This document shows positions 18,590 to 27,017 of a DNA stretch of 64,000 bases, piece after piece (position 1 is the stretch's first letter; the number at the start of each line of letters is the position of its first letter). Under the pieces are notes generated by a model that had not been told where the DNA came from, made no database searches, and saw only the letters and a list, made by a program, of their open reading frames with translations. Both the position numbers and the translations under genes were made by a program. The DNA comes from Polynucleobacter sp. UB-Piko-W3 (GTDB lineage Bacteria > Pseudomonadota > Gammaproteobacteria > Burkholderiales > Burkholderiaceae), in NCBI RefSeq assembly GCF_018881635.1, contig NZ_JACVPY010000002.1, forward strand, positions 215,374 to 279,373, written 5' to 3'.

Positions 18590-20680
18590 ATGAGTCAAAA
18601 ATTAGTCTGTAACTGTAATGGCACCATGCCTTTGGATGCAAAGGCGCTTGGTGTTCCAGTGCATCGCTCTTTATGTAGGCAAGAGGTCGGCTCTTTTTTA
18701 AAGGCGCTTGATGGATCTGATTCTTTACTGGTTGCTTGCACCCAAGAGGGCGCTCTTTTTAACGAGTTAGCAGAGCAATCAGAAAAGCCTTTGGTGGCAC
18801 CCCTGCGTTTTGTCAATATTCGTGAAGTGGCAGGTTGGACTCAAGAAGCTAAAGCATCAGGACCAAAGATTGCTGCTTTGCTTGCTTTAGCTGATATGCC
18901 AGAAGCTGAGCCCGTCCCAGTGGTCAACTATGAGAGCCAAGGTAGACTCTTCATTATTGGTCCAGGATCTTCAGTATTGCCTTGGGCAGAAAAACTGAGC
19001 GGATCATTGGATGTTTCTGTCTTGTGTACTGAGCCGGGTGATTTACCTCTTGCACGTAACTACCCCATCTATACCGGAGCAGTGACTAAGCTAGATGGCT
19101 ATCTTGGCAAGTTCTCAGTTAACTGGGATCTGCAAAACCCAATTGACCCAGAAATGTGTACTCGTTGTGGCGCTTGCGTTGAAGTTTGCCCAGAGAATGC
19201 GATTGATCTCTCCTTTCAGATTGATTTGGCTAAATGTAAATCACACCGCGATTGTGTCACTGTGTGTGCAAGTATTGGGGCAATCTCCTTTGATCGCAAG
19301 GACCGGGAGCGTAATGCAGAATTTGATTTAATTTTAGATCTGCGCACTGATCCCAAAATGCGGATGAGTCAAACACCTCAAGGGTATTTTGCTCCCGGCA
19401 ATAATCCTCTGGAGCAGGCTTTAGTAGTTAATCAATTGTTAGAAATGGTTGGTGAGTTTGAGAAGCCAAAGTATTTTGTCTATAACGAAAAAATTTGCGC
19501 ACATGGCCGCAATGGCAAAGTAGGGTGCAAGGCTTGTATTGATGTCTGTTCGACTGGTGCTATTGGCTCTATATTCAAAAATGGGCAAGGTAGTGTTGAA
19601 GTTAATCCCAATCTTTGTATGGGTTGTGGAGCATGCTCTACAGCATGTCCATCAGGCGCAATGCGTTACAACTACCCGAGCGTACCCCATCAAGGCAAAG
19701 AGTTAAAGACTATTGCCACAGTCTTTACTGCCGAGGCTAAAAAAATCAGTCAAGCTGCAGCACCAAGCCTACTCTTACATACTTTAAAAGCAGGTACTCA
19801 AATGATTGATGGCTTGGGCCGCTCTGCACATGTGCTGCCTAAGCAGTTTGAAGGCTTGCCATCATTTGTGATTCCCTACGGCATTGAGCATATCGCCTCC
19901 ACCGGTTTAGATTTATGGCTTGGCGCCCTTACTTATGGATTTGCAGAGGTGGTCTTGCTCTTAAGTGGTGATGAAGATCCCGCTTATCGCGCAACACTTG
20001 AAGAGCAGGCTGAGCTTGCCAACGCAATCTTGAAAGCTTATGGTTTTGATGAGCGTATTCATTTAATCATGGCTAAATCAGCCGATGATTTGCAAACAGT
20101 TTCTAAGGCGATGGCTGCACTACGTCAGCGTGGTTCTCTGAATTCTATTTGTACTCCCGCAAGTTTTGGTTTATCTACCCAGAAACGGGAAACTGTTGAA
20201 GCAGTCTTGGAGCATTTGCAAAAACAGGCAAAGACTCCATTGCCAGAGGCGGGTGCTGTTCTACCGAAGTCATCTTTATTGGGCGGCTTAAATATTAATA
20301 AAGATGCTTGTACCTTGTGTATGTCTTGTGTCAGTAGCTGTCCTGAAGGCGCTCTCTTGGATAACCCAGATGAGCCGATTCTTTCCTTTATTGAAAAGCA
20401 ATGCGTGCAATGCGGCATTTGCGTTCAGACTTGCCCAGAAAAAGCTTTAACTCTAAATCCTCGTTTGCAGACTGTTGAGCAGCGCAAACAGAGAACAATC
20501 CTCAATGAGACCCAGGCTTTTCATTGCATTAGCTGTGGAAAAGCGTTTGGAACTCTAAAGATGGTTGATCTGATGCTCACTAAGTTGGGTGCCCACGGCG
20601 CCTTTGCAGGGGCTGCGATGGATAGGCTCAAGATGTGTGGCGACTGTCGAGTAGTAGATATGGTGAAAAAAGAAACATGA
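18590..20680 (+). CDS. Multi-cluster 4Fe-4S polyferredoxin of formate dehydrogenase locus
   Basis: 696 residues without a signal peptide. The N-terminus has a CNCN motif. Cys-rich cluster motifs follow in pairs: CTRCGACVEVCP and CKSHRDCVTVC; CAHGRNGKVGCKACIDVC and CMGCGACSTACP; CTLCMSCVSSCP and CVQCGICVQTCP. That is about six [4Fe-4S] sites. A non-ferredoxin domain of roughly 180 residues lies between the second and third pairs (DGLGRSAHVLP to LRQRGSL). The C-terminus adds a CISCG...CGDC tetra-Cys motif. It is a soluble electron carrier or maturation factor; neither partner nor reaction can be named from sequence. Overlaps the next gene by ATGA. Confidence 0.87.
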   Translation: MSQKLVCNCNGTMPLDAKALGVPVHRSLCRQEVGSFLKALDGSDSLLVACTQEGALFNELAEQSEKPLVAPLRFVNIREVAGWTQEAKASGPKIAALLALADMPEAEPVPVVNYESQGRLFIIGPGSSVLPWAEKLSGSLDVSVLCTEPGDLPLARNYPIYTGAVTKLDGYLGKFSVNWDLQNPIDPEMCTRCGACVEVCPENAIDLSFQIDLAKCKSHRDCVTVCASIGAISFDRKDRERNAEFDLILDLRTDPKMRMSQTPQGYFAPGNNPLEQALVVNQLLEMVGEFEKPKYFVYNEKICAHGRNGKVGCKACIDVCSTGAIGSIFKNGQGSVEVNPNLCMGCGACSTACPSGAMRYNYPSVPHQGKELKTIATVFTAEAKKISQAAAPSLLLHTLKAGTQMIDGLGRSAHVLPKQFEGLPSFVIPYGIEHIASTGLDLWLGALTYGFAEVVLLLSGDEDPAYRATLEEQAELANAILKAYGFDERIHLIMAKSADDLQTVSKAMAALRQRGSLNSICTPASFGLSTQKRETVEAVLEHLQKQAKTPLPEAGAVLPKSSLLGGLNINKDACTLCMSCVSSCPEGALLDNPDEPILSFIEKQCVQCGICVQTCPEKALTLNPRLQTVEQRKQRTILNETQAFHCISCGKAFGTLKMVDLMLTKLGAHGAFAGAAMDRLKMCGDCRVVDMVKKET

Positions 20681-21327
20681 GCGAGATTGAGAAAGTGGTA
20701 GCGAAAGATAGCCCGTCAACCGAAGTGGGGGATGTAGGCTTACCAGAGGATTTAGCGAGAGCTGACCTTTACGGCCTCATTGCCAGATTTTTCCAGCTCC
20801 CCCCAGACCAAGCGCTGTTAGATCAAATTGCTGCCACAGCAGATCAACAAGATGCTGCTGATCAAGCCCCTTTAGCCAAAGCCTGGATGGATGTTATTGA
20901 AGTAGCTAAAAATAATCCTGCCAAAGCTTGGCACGATGAGTTCGACTTAAATTTCATTAGCGTTGGTAAACCCAACGTTGTTCTCAATGGCTCCTTCTAT
21001 ATGGCAGGTCATCTCAATGAGAAACCGCTAGTCAATATTCGCAGGGCTTTAGACGAATTTGGACTTGAAGCTGCCGAAGAAGTCACCGAGACTGAGGACC
21101 ACATTTCAGCTCTTTGTGAAGTCATGCGCTATCTGATTGCCGGCGATGATGTAGAAATATCAAACCTTACAAATCAAAGGGTTTTTTTCAACGACCATAT
21201 TCGCCCTTGGTATGACGACTTTTGCGATGCTATTGAGGCAATTCCTGAGATGCATCTTTACCACCCAATCGCCGCTCTGACCCGAGAATTCTTGGCTATA
21301 GAGGGTCAGGGCTTTGACATGATTTGA
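20677..21327 (+). CDS. TorD/DmsD family molybdoenzyme chaperone
   Basis: 216 residues from the ATG at 20677, which overlaps the stop of the polyferredoxin (ATGA). All-helical protein with the family pattern DLARADLYGLIARFFQLPPD near the N-terminus and EDHISALCEVMRYLI plus FFNDHIRPWYDDFCDAI in the C-terminal half. Such chaperones bind the Tat signal of molybdoenzymes and hold the apoenzyme until cofactor insertion. Here the client is presumably the FdhA encoded downstream, whose precursor carries a twin-arginine signal. The acidic leader of about 30 residues is probably unstructured. Confidence 0.88.
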   Translation: MSEIEKVVAKDSPSTEVGDVGLPEDLARADLYGLIARFFQLPPDQALLDQIAATADQQDAADQAPLAKAWMDVIEVAKNNPAKAWHDEFDLNFISVGKPNVVLNGSFYMAGHLNEKPLVNIRRALDEFGLEAAEEVTETEDHISALCEVMRYLIAGDDVEISNLTNQRVFFNDHIRPWYDDFCDAIEAIPEMHLYHPIAALTREFLAIEGQGFDMI

Positions 21328-21405
21328 TCCTGTCTTGTAAGTGAGGGTTTTCCCTAGCGTTCCCCTAAACATATAAATGTGTCAAAAATGCAAATACGAA
21401 TTACA

Positions 21406-21421
21406 CTTGATTGCAATCAAG
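21406..21421. promoter_or_regulatory. FNR/CRP-family-type palindrome upstream of fdh structural genes
   Basis: A perfect 16-base palindrome, CTTGATTGCAATCAAG, containing TTGAT-N4-ATCAA, the textbook FNR consensus. It lies 22 bases before the start of the Tat mini-protein gene. Class II activation would place transcription start inside that gene, so it may instead repress a promoter just upstream, activate from another geometry, or act as a small RNA stem. A possible -10 (TATAAA at 21372) lies 29 bases before it. The match is seen; the bound factor is inferred. Confidence 0.6.
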
Positions 21422-21443
21422 AATTACTAAATAGGAGCATGCC

Positions 21444-21665
21444 ATGAGCACTAAATCCACAGTTGCTTTAAGCGAAGAAACAAAGCCATCTCGTCGCAAG
21501 TTTTTTGTAGGCGCAGGTGCGGCCGTTGGGGCTGTTGCTGTTGCCTCACAAACCTCCATTGGCAAAGCTGTGATTCAAGAAATTGGTAGCACAGTAAAAA
21601 CTAAAGACGAAGGCCATACGATTACTGCGCATATGCGTAAGTATTACGAAAGCACCATGCTTTAA
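21444..21665 (+). CDS. Formate dehydrogenase region Tat-signal mini-protein
   Basis: 73 residues after a good ribosome site (AGGAG at 21433-21437). KPSRRKFFVGAGAAVGAVAVAS is a twin-arginine signal, leaving about 35 mature residues ending EGHTITAHMRKYYESTML. Proteins of this size and pattern are known as the formate dehydrogenase region TAT target family and always neighbour a Tat-exported formate dehydrogenase. The role is unknown; it may ride with the enzyme complex. First gene after the FNR-like palindrome. Confidence 0.85.
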   Translation: MSTKSTVALSEETKPSRRKFFVGAGAAVGAVAVASQTSIGKAVIQEIGSTVKTKDEGHTITAHMRKYYESTML

Positions 21666-21735
21666 ATAGCGCATTACCGCTAAATATTGATTTAACCGTT
21701 ACTCAATAAATAAAAAACTTTCTCAGGGACAACAT

Positions 21736-24714
21736 ATGAGTCTGACTCGTAAATCCAATACCCCCCAAAGCAGTCGCTCCACATCACATTTGATTGGCAG
21801 CCTATCCCGCGGCTTAAAAGCAGCGGTACCTACTATGGATCGCCGAACTTTCCTAAAGCGTTCAGGAGTCGGTGTTGGAGCCGGTATTGCTGCTAGCCAA
21901 TTAAGCTTTGTACAAAAGGCATCAGCCGAGCAAAGTAAGGCAATGCTAGATGGCAAAGGAAAGATCGAAGTCAAAAGAACCATTTGTACCCACTGCTCAG
22001 TAGGCTGTGCAACAGATGCAACCGTTGAGAATGGTGTTTGGGTTCGTCAAGATTCCGTATTTGATTCACCGATCAATATGGGTGCCTATTGCGCTAAAGG
22101 CGCTTCATTGCGTGAGCATGGTCATGGTGACTACCGTTTGCGCTACCCAATGAAGCTGGTTGATGGAAAGTATCAGCGTATTTCTTGGGATCAAGCGTTA
22201 ACAGAAATTACTGCGCAGATGAAGAGCATTCGTGAGAAGTATTCTCCTGATGCTATGTATTTCATTGGTTCATCTAAGCACAACAACGAACAAGCCTATT
22301 TACTACGTAAGTGGGTTTCTTTCTTTGGTACAAACAATACAGACCATCAGGCTCGTATTTGTCACTCCACCACAGTTGCCGGTGTTGCAAACACCTGGGG
22401 CTACGGTGCGATGACCAATAGTTACAACGACATGATGAACTCTAAAGCTGCCATGTACATTGGTTCAAATGCTGCAGAGGCGCACCCAGTTTCGATGTTG
22501 AGCTTATTGCACGCCAAAGAAAATGGTTGCAAAGTGATTGTGGTTGATCCACGCTATACCCGGACTGCTGCAAAGTCTGATCAGTTTGTACGTATTCGTT
22601 CTGGTTCTGATATCCCATTCTTGTTTGGTGTGCTTTATCACATCTTTAAAAATGGCTGGGAAGATAAGAAGTACATCAATGATCGTGTTTACGGAATGGA
22701 AGAGATCCGTAAAGAAGTGATGGAAAAGTGGACTCCTGCAAACGTTGAAGAGGCTTGCGGTGTTCCAGAGGCTCAGGTTTATCAAGTTGCCAAAACTATG
22801 GCAATGAATCGTCCGAGCACAGTTGTTTGGTGTATGGGCCAAACCCAGCACACCATTGGTAATGCAATGGTTCGTGCCTCATGCATTTTGCAATTGGCTT
22901 TAGGTAACGTTGGTAAATCCGGCGGCGGCACAAATATTTTCCGCGGTCACGATAACGTTCAAGGCGCAACTGACGTAGGTCCTAATCCAGACTCATTGCC
23001 TGGCTACTATGGTTTGGCTGCCGGCTCATGGAAACACTACGCAACAGTATGGGGCGTTGATTACGAGTGGATTAAAGGTCGCTATGCACCAGACATGATG
23101 GAGAAGTCTGGTACTACCGTATCTCGTTGGGTTGATGCCGTTCTTGAGAAGAACGACATGATCGATCAGCAGACTAACGTTAAAGGTTTGTTCTTCTGGG
23201 GTCATGCTCCTAACTCACAAACTCGTGGCCTTGATATGAAGCGCGCAATGGACACCCTGGATCTGCTCGTTGTAGTTGATCCATACCCAAGCGCAACTGC
23301 TGCAATGGCTGCAATGCCTGCCGCAGAAGGGCAGCCAGTAAACAAGAATCGTAATGTTTATTTATTACCAGCTGCAACTCAGTTTGAGACTTGCGGAACT
23401 GCAACTGCATCTAACCGCTCATTACAGTGGCGTGAGAAAGTGATTGATCCATTGTTTGAGTCCGTTCCTGATCATGTGCTCATGCAAGCCTTTGCTGATC
23501 GCCTAGGTTTCGGTGACGAGTTATCAAAGAACTATAAGATGCTCAGCACTAAATTTGCTGGTAAGCAATGGAAAGAGCCGCAAATTGAAGACATTTTGCG
23601 CGAGATTAATCGCTCCGTTTGGACTATTGGTTACACAGGCCAAACCCCAGAGCGTCTAAAAGCTCATATGAGAATGGTTGCTACATTTGATCCTAAGACC
23701 TTGAAGTCACGCGGTGGTATTGATCCGGTAACTGGCTACAACACAACTGGTGATTACTACGGTTTGCCTTGGCCTTGCTATGGAACAGCTGCAATCAAGC
23801 ATCCAGGCTCACCAAATCTCTATGACACTAGTAAGAGTGTGATGGAGGGTGGTGGTAACTTCCGCGCTAACTTTGGTGTTGAGCGTGAAGGAGTAAGTTT
23901 GTTGGCTGGAGATGGTTCTCATTCCAAGGGCGCTGCTATTACTACTGGCTATCCTGAGTTCGATCACGTATTGGTGAAGAAGCTTGGTTGGTGGGATCAG
24001 TTGACTGAAGACGAGAAGAAGCTCGCTGAAGGTAAGAACTGGAAGACTGACTTGTCTGGCGGTATCCAGCGCGTTGTTATGAAGAACGGTTGCCATCCAT
24101 TTGGTAATGCGAAAGCTCGTGCAATTGTTTGGAATTTCCCAGATGCAATTCCAGTTCACCGTGAAGCTCTCTATAGTACTAACGCTGCAATGATGCGTAA
24201 GTACCCAACTTCTGCAGATAAGAAGAATTTCTGGCGTTTGCCAACGCTTTACAAGACCGTTCAGGATCAAAACTTGAGCGAGAAGTTGTATGAGAAGTTC
24301 CCAATTATTTTGACCTCAGGTCGTTTGGTTGAATATGAGGGTGGTGGAGACGAAACTCGTTCCAACCCATGGTTGGCTGAGTTACAACAAGAAAACTTCG
24401 TGGAGATCAATCCTAAAGCAGCAGCAGCTCGCGGTATTAAGAACTGGGATTATGTTTGGGTGAAATCTCCTACCGGCGCCAAGATCAAAGTACGGGCAAT
24501 GGTGACTGAGCGCGTTGACCAAGAAACTGCCTTTATCCCATTCCACTTTGCAGGATGGTGGCAAGGTAATGACTTGCGTAAGTACTATCCAGAGGGTGCT
24601 GCCCCAGTCGTTTTGGGTGAGGCGGTCAATACTGCAACTACTTATGGTTACGATCAGGTGACGATGATGCAAGAGACTAAAACCACTATGTGTCAAATCG
24701 AAAAATTTGCCTAA
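21736..24714 (+). CDS. fdhA: Formate dehydrogenase catalytic (molybdopterin) subunit, Cys type
   Basis: 992 residues. Oxidises formate to CO2 outside the inner membrane. The Tat signal has Arg36-Arg37 (DRRTFLKRSG). The [4Fe-4S] ligands are Cys84, Cys87, Cys91 and Cys119. The active-site loop HQARICHSTTVAGVA puts Cys209 where selenoprotein relatives have selenocysteine, with the catalytic His210 after it. The rest shows normal bis-MGD binding signatures such as GSNAAEAHP and VVDPRYTRTA. An in-frame TGA is absent, so no selenocysteine is needed. It pairs with fdhB and fdhC as a periplasm-facing quinone-linked complex. Molybdenum or tungsten cannot be told from sequence, but a TupBC-like transporter lies nearby. 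Confidence 0.95.
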   Translation: MSLTRKSNTPQSSRSTSHLIGSLSRGLKAAVPTMDRRTFLKRSGVGVGAGIAASQLSFVQKASAEQSKAMLDGKGKIEVKRTICTHCSVGCATDATVENGVWVRQDSVFDSPINMGAYCAKGASLREHGHGDYRLRYPMKLVDGKYQRISWDQALTEITAQMKSIREKYSPDAMYFIGSSKHNNEQAYLLRKWVSFFGTNNTDHQARICHSTTVAGVANTWGYGAMTNSYNDMMNSKAAMYIGSNAAEAHPVSMLSLLHAKENGCKVIVVDPRYTRTAAKSDQFVRIRSGSDIPFLFGVLYHIFKNGWEDKKYINDRVYGMEEIRKEVMEKWTPANVEEACGVPEAQVYQVAKTMAMNRPSTVVWCMGQTQHTIGNAMVRASCILQLALGNVGKSGGGTNIFRGHDNVQGATDVGPNPDSLPGYYGLAAGSWKHYATVWGVDYEWIKGRYAPDMMEKSGTTVSRWVDAVLEKNDMIDQQTNVKGLFFWGHAPNSQTRGLDMKRAMDTLDLLVVVDPYPSATAAMAAMPAAEGQPVNKNRNVYLLPAATQFETCGTATASNRSLQWREKVIDPLFESVPDHVLMQAFADRLGFGDELSKNYKMLSTKFAGKQWKEPQIEDILREINRSVWTIGYTGQTPERLKAHMRMVATFDPKTLKSRGGIDPVTGYNTTGDYYGLPWPCYGTAAIKHPGSPNLYDTSKSVMEGGGNFRANFGVEREGVSLLAGDGSHSKGAAITTGYPEFDHVLVKKLGWWDQLTEDEKKLAEGKNWKTDLSGGIQRVVMKNGCHPFGNAKARAIVWNFPDAIPVHREALYSTNAAMMRKYPTSADKKNFWRLPTLYKTVQDQNLSEKLYEKFPIILTSGRLVEYEGGGDETRSNPWLAELQQENFVEINPKAAAARGIKNWDYVWVKSPTGAKIKVRAMVTERVDQETAFIPFHFAGWWQGNDLRKYYPEGAAPVVLGEAVNTATTYGYDQVTMMQETKTTMCQIEKFA

Positions 24715-24741
24715 GTCAGAAAATAAAGTCAGGAGAACACA

Positions 24742-25398
24742 ATGGCAAGAATGAAATTTATCTGTGACACGGAACGTTGCATCGAATGTAACGGTTGTGT
24801 CACTGCTTGTAAAAATGATAATGAAGTACCTTGGGGCGTCAATCGTCGCCGTGTTGTTACGGTAAATGACGGCATCATCGGACAGGAAAAATCGATTTCA
24901 GTTGCTTGTATGCACTGTACCGATGCACCTTGTATGGCTGTGTGCCCAGTAGATTGCTTCTACCGTACTGATGAAGGCGTTGTCCTTCATGACAAAGATA
25001 TTTGCATTGGTTGCGGCTACTGCTCATTTGCCTGCCCATTTGGCGCACCACAGTTCCTAAGTCAAGGCGCTTTCGGTACTCGCAGCAAGATGGATAAGTG
25101 CACATTCTGTAGTGGCGGTCCAGAAGCGAATGGTAGCGTTGCTGAGTTTGAGAAGTATGGTCGTAATCGCTTGGCAGAAGGTAAGTTACCTCTGTGCGCT
25201 GAAATGTGCTCTACCAAGGCTTTGATTGGTGGCGATAGCGATATCATCTCTGGCATCTTTAATAACCGTGTTGCTACTCGTGAAAAGAATGGCAAGTACG
25301 CTGGTTCTAAAGCTTTTGGTTGGACCACTGCATATGGTGGGCCTGATACTCCAGCGCCAACCCCAACGGCAGCTGCAAAAATTCCAGGAGCTAAATAA
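24742..25398 (+). CDS. fdhB: Formate dehydrogenase iron-sulphur (beta) subunit
   Basis: 218 residues with four cysteine clusters of the DmsB/FdnH type: CIECNGCVTAC, CMHCTDAPCMAVCP, CIGCGYCSFACP and CTFC...CAEMC. They form four [4Fe-4S] centres that pass electrons from FdhA to the cytochrome b subunit. There is no own signal peptide, so it is presumably carried out by the Tat signal of FdhA; it also lacks the C-terminal membrane anchor of FdnH. The tail is Ala/Pro/Thr-rich. The stop overlaps the start of the next small gene (TAATG). Confidence 0.93.
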   Translation: MARMKFICDTERCIECNGCVTACKNDNEVPWGVNRRRVVTVNDGIIGQEKSISVACMHCTDAPCMAVCPVDCFYRTDEGVVLHDKDICIGCGYCSFACPFGAPQFLSQGAFGTRSKMDKCTFCSGGPEANGSVAEFEKYGRNRLAEGKLPLCAEMCSTKALIGGDSDIISGIFNNRVATREKNGKYAGSKAFGWTTAYGGPDTPAPTPTAAAKIPGAK

Positions 25399-25634
25399 TG
25401 AAATTCAATTTCAAAACTCTTGGGTTGTGTTTTGCAGCAGCAACTCTGTTGGCCGCATGTTCTGAGCCACCAGAAATTGCAGCCAAAGCGGCGAAGCGTC
25501 CTGACGTTGCCCCATACATGGGTGCAGACAATGGTTTCATGACCAAGAACTGGGCTCCAAAAAATCAAGCCAGTTGGACTGAATCCGTTGATAAGCGCAC
25601 TCAGGGTCAAAATGAATACAGTCGCGTTAAGTGA
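25398..25634 (+). CDS. Small lipoprotein in formate dehydrogenase operon
   Basis: 78 residues; the signal peptide ends in LLAAC with Cys21 as the lipidated residue. The mature 58 residues (EPPEIAAKAAKRPDVAPYMGADNGFMTKNWAPKNQASWTESVDKR...) match nothing I can name. It is translationally coupled to fdhB (start inside the fdhB stop) and lies before fdhC, so its synthesis is tied to the complex. A small accessory subunit or assembly factor on the periplasmic side is a reasonable guess only. Confidence 0.82.
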   Translation: MKFNFKTLGLCFAAATLLAACSEPPEIAAKAAKRPDVAPYMGADNGFMTKNWAPKNQASWTESVDKRTQGQNEYSRVK

Positions 25635-25681
25635 TCAACTAAATAACAATAAATAAAACGAAAACGTTTAAGGACATGTGT

Positions 25682-26737
25682 ATGAAACGATCATTTTCTA
25701 AAGTTCTACGCACTTTGGTGGTGGCTGCTGGTTTGTCGCTGACCCTGGCGAGCGGAATAAGTTATGCAGAGCGTGGAGCAATGGCGCCTTTGCCCTCTCC
25801 TAGCGGAGTGGATATTCCACCTAAATCAGTGCCAGCTAACCCTAATGCCTTAGCTAATGGAACTCAGGCGCAGTCACAACCAGCCAACCCATCTATTTTT
25901 ACATCTGCTAATAGTGATCCATATAACTTTGTCAGCATCCCAGACAAAGAGGCTAGTGTTCTGATTCAGCGTTCTGGTGAGCAGTGGCGTGTGATTCGTA
26001 ATGGTGTGATTACCGTTTACGGTGGTTGGTTGTTGGCGATTGCCTTCTTCGGTATTGCAGCCGTCTTTATTATCAAGGGCCCAATCAAATTACATGCGCC
26101 GCTATCTGGTCAAAAAATCAAACGGTTTAATGGCTTTGAGCGCTTTACCCACTGGGTAATGGCTGTGAGTTTTATTGGACTTGCTGTAACTGGTGGCCTG
26201 ATTTTGTGGGGTAAGTATTTTGCTATGCCTTTGATGGGCGGCGTTGCTTACGGCACCTTCCTCAATATTTGCAAAAATATTCACAACTATTCTGGTCCCT
26301 TATTTACTCTGAGCGTAGTGATTTTCTTCTTACTCTTTGCCACTAGAAATATCCCAGGGCAAGGCGATCTGACTTGGATCAAGTCATTTGGTGGAATGTT
26401 TGGTGGAAAGCATCCTCCTGCTGGCTTCTTTAACTTCGGTGAAAAAATTTGGTTTTGGTTTGGTATGACCTTCCTAGGCTTGGTGATCTCGGGCTCTGGT
26501 CTTGTACTGGATATGATCGTACCGTTTATGCAGGTTGAGTACATCCGCGGAACCATGCAGATTGCTAATATTATTCACGGCGGTGCATCAGTTCTAATGA
26601 TGACTATGGCTATGGGTCATATTTATATTGGTTCAATTGGTATGCAGGGTTCTTCCGATGGCATGATGTCTGGCTACGTTGATGCAACCTGGGCTAAAGA
26701 GCATCATGAGCTCTGGTACAACAAAGTTAATAAATAA
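25682..26737 (+). CDS. fdhC: Formate dehydrogenase cytochrome b556 (gamma) subunit
   Basis: 351 residues from the ATG at 25682; an in-frame ATG at 25676 touches the AAGGA ribosome site at 25670-25674, so the second is preferred. A signal peptide (to SYA-ERG) and a Pro/Asn-rich periplasmic stretch precede the FdnI-type core. Four membrane segments follow, with heme-b His residues in RFTHWVMAVSF, ICKNIHNYSGPLF, IIHGGASVLM and MGHIYIGSIG. It takes electrons from FdhB to the quinone pool. The extra N-terminal domain of about 120 residues before the core is longer than in E. coli FdnI but seen in betaproteobacterial FdoI-like proteins. Confidence 0.93.
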   Translation: MKRSFSKVLRTLVVAAGLSLTLASGISYAERGAMAPLPSPSGVDIPPKSVPANPNALANGTQAQSQPANPSIFTSANSDPYNFVSIPDKEASVLIQRSGEQWRVIRNGVITVYGGWLLAIAFFGIAAVFIIKGPIKLHAPLSGQKIKRFNGFERFTHWVMAVSFIGLAVTGGLILWGKYFAMPLMGGVAYGTFLNICKNIHNYSGPLFTLSVVIFFLLFATRNIPGQGDLTWIKSFGGMFGGKHPPAGFFNFGEKIWFWFGMTFLGLVISGSGLVLDMIVPFMQVEYIRGTMQIANIIHGGASVLMMTMAMGHIYIGSIGMQGSSDGMMSGYVDATWAKEHHELWYNKVNK

Positions 26738-26747
26738 GGATAAAGCC

Positions 26748-27017
26748 ATGAAAAAAATCATTGCTTTCACACTCTGCGCATTTACTGCTGCTTCTGTCAT
26801 GGCTGCATTGCCTCCATTAACTCCGGAAGCGCAAGAAGCTGCAGCATTAGCTAAGGCAAAAGCTGCTTACGGTGATAGAGTTGGCGCTTTTCAGCTTTGC
26901 CAAGCTCAAAATCGCGTTGCTGATCGCTTTAAAGTGGCTGGTACAGCAGCGCCTGCTGCTTGCGTAGCTCCGCCACCATTTGTTGCTCCTGTAGCAGCAG
27001 CACCTGCGGCGAAGTAA
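26748..27017 (+). CDS. Small exported Ala/Pro-rich protein ending the fdh operon
   Basis: 89 residues from the ATG at 26748 (ribosome site AAGGA at 26736-26740; an earlier in-frame ATG lies within fdhC). Signal peptide cleavable after SVMA. The mature part is about 68 residues: a helical segment rich in Ala/Lys, two cysteines (FQLCQAQ, PAACVAPPP), and an Ala/Pro tail. No family recognised. Ten bases after fdhC, so probably in the same transcript. Its stop directly abuts the stop of the convergent tupC, leaving no space for a terminator. Confidence 0.78.
   Translation: MKKIIAFTLCAFTAASVMAALPPLTPEAQEAAALAKAKAAYGDRVGAFQLCQAQNRVADRFKVAGTAAPAACVAPPPFVAPVAAAPAAK

Noticed and set aside
21736..24714. 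Selenocysteine-containing formate dehydrogenase
   Set aside because: The active-site position is a normal Cys codon (Cys209) and no in-frame TGA interrupts the gene.
25062..25610. 182-residue open frame on the minus strand
   Set aside because: Antisense shadow of fdhB and the small lipoprotein gene; Cys and Pro-rich composition reflects the opposite strand.
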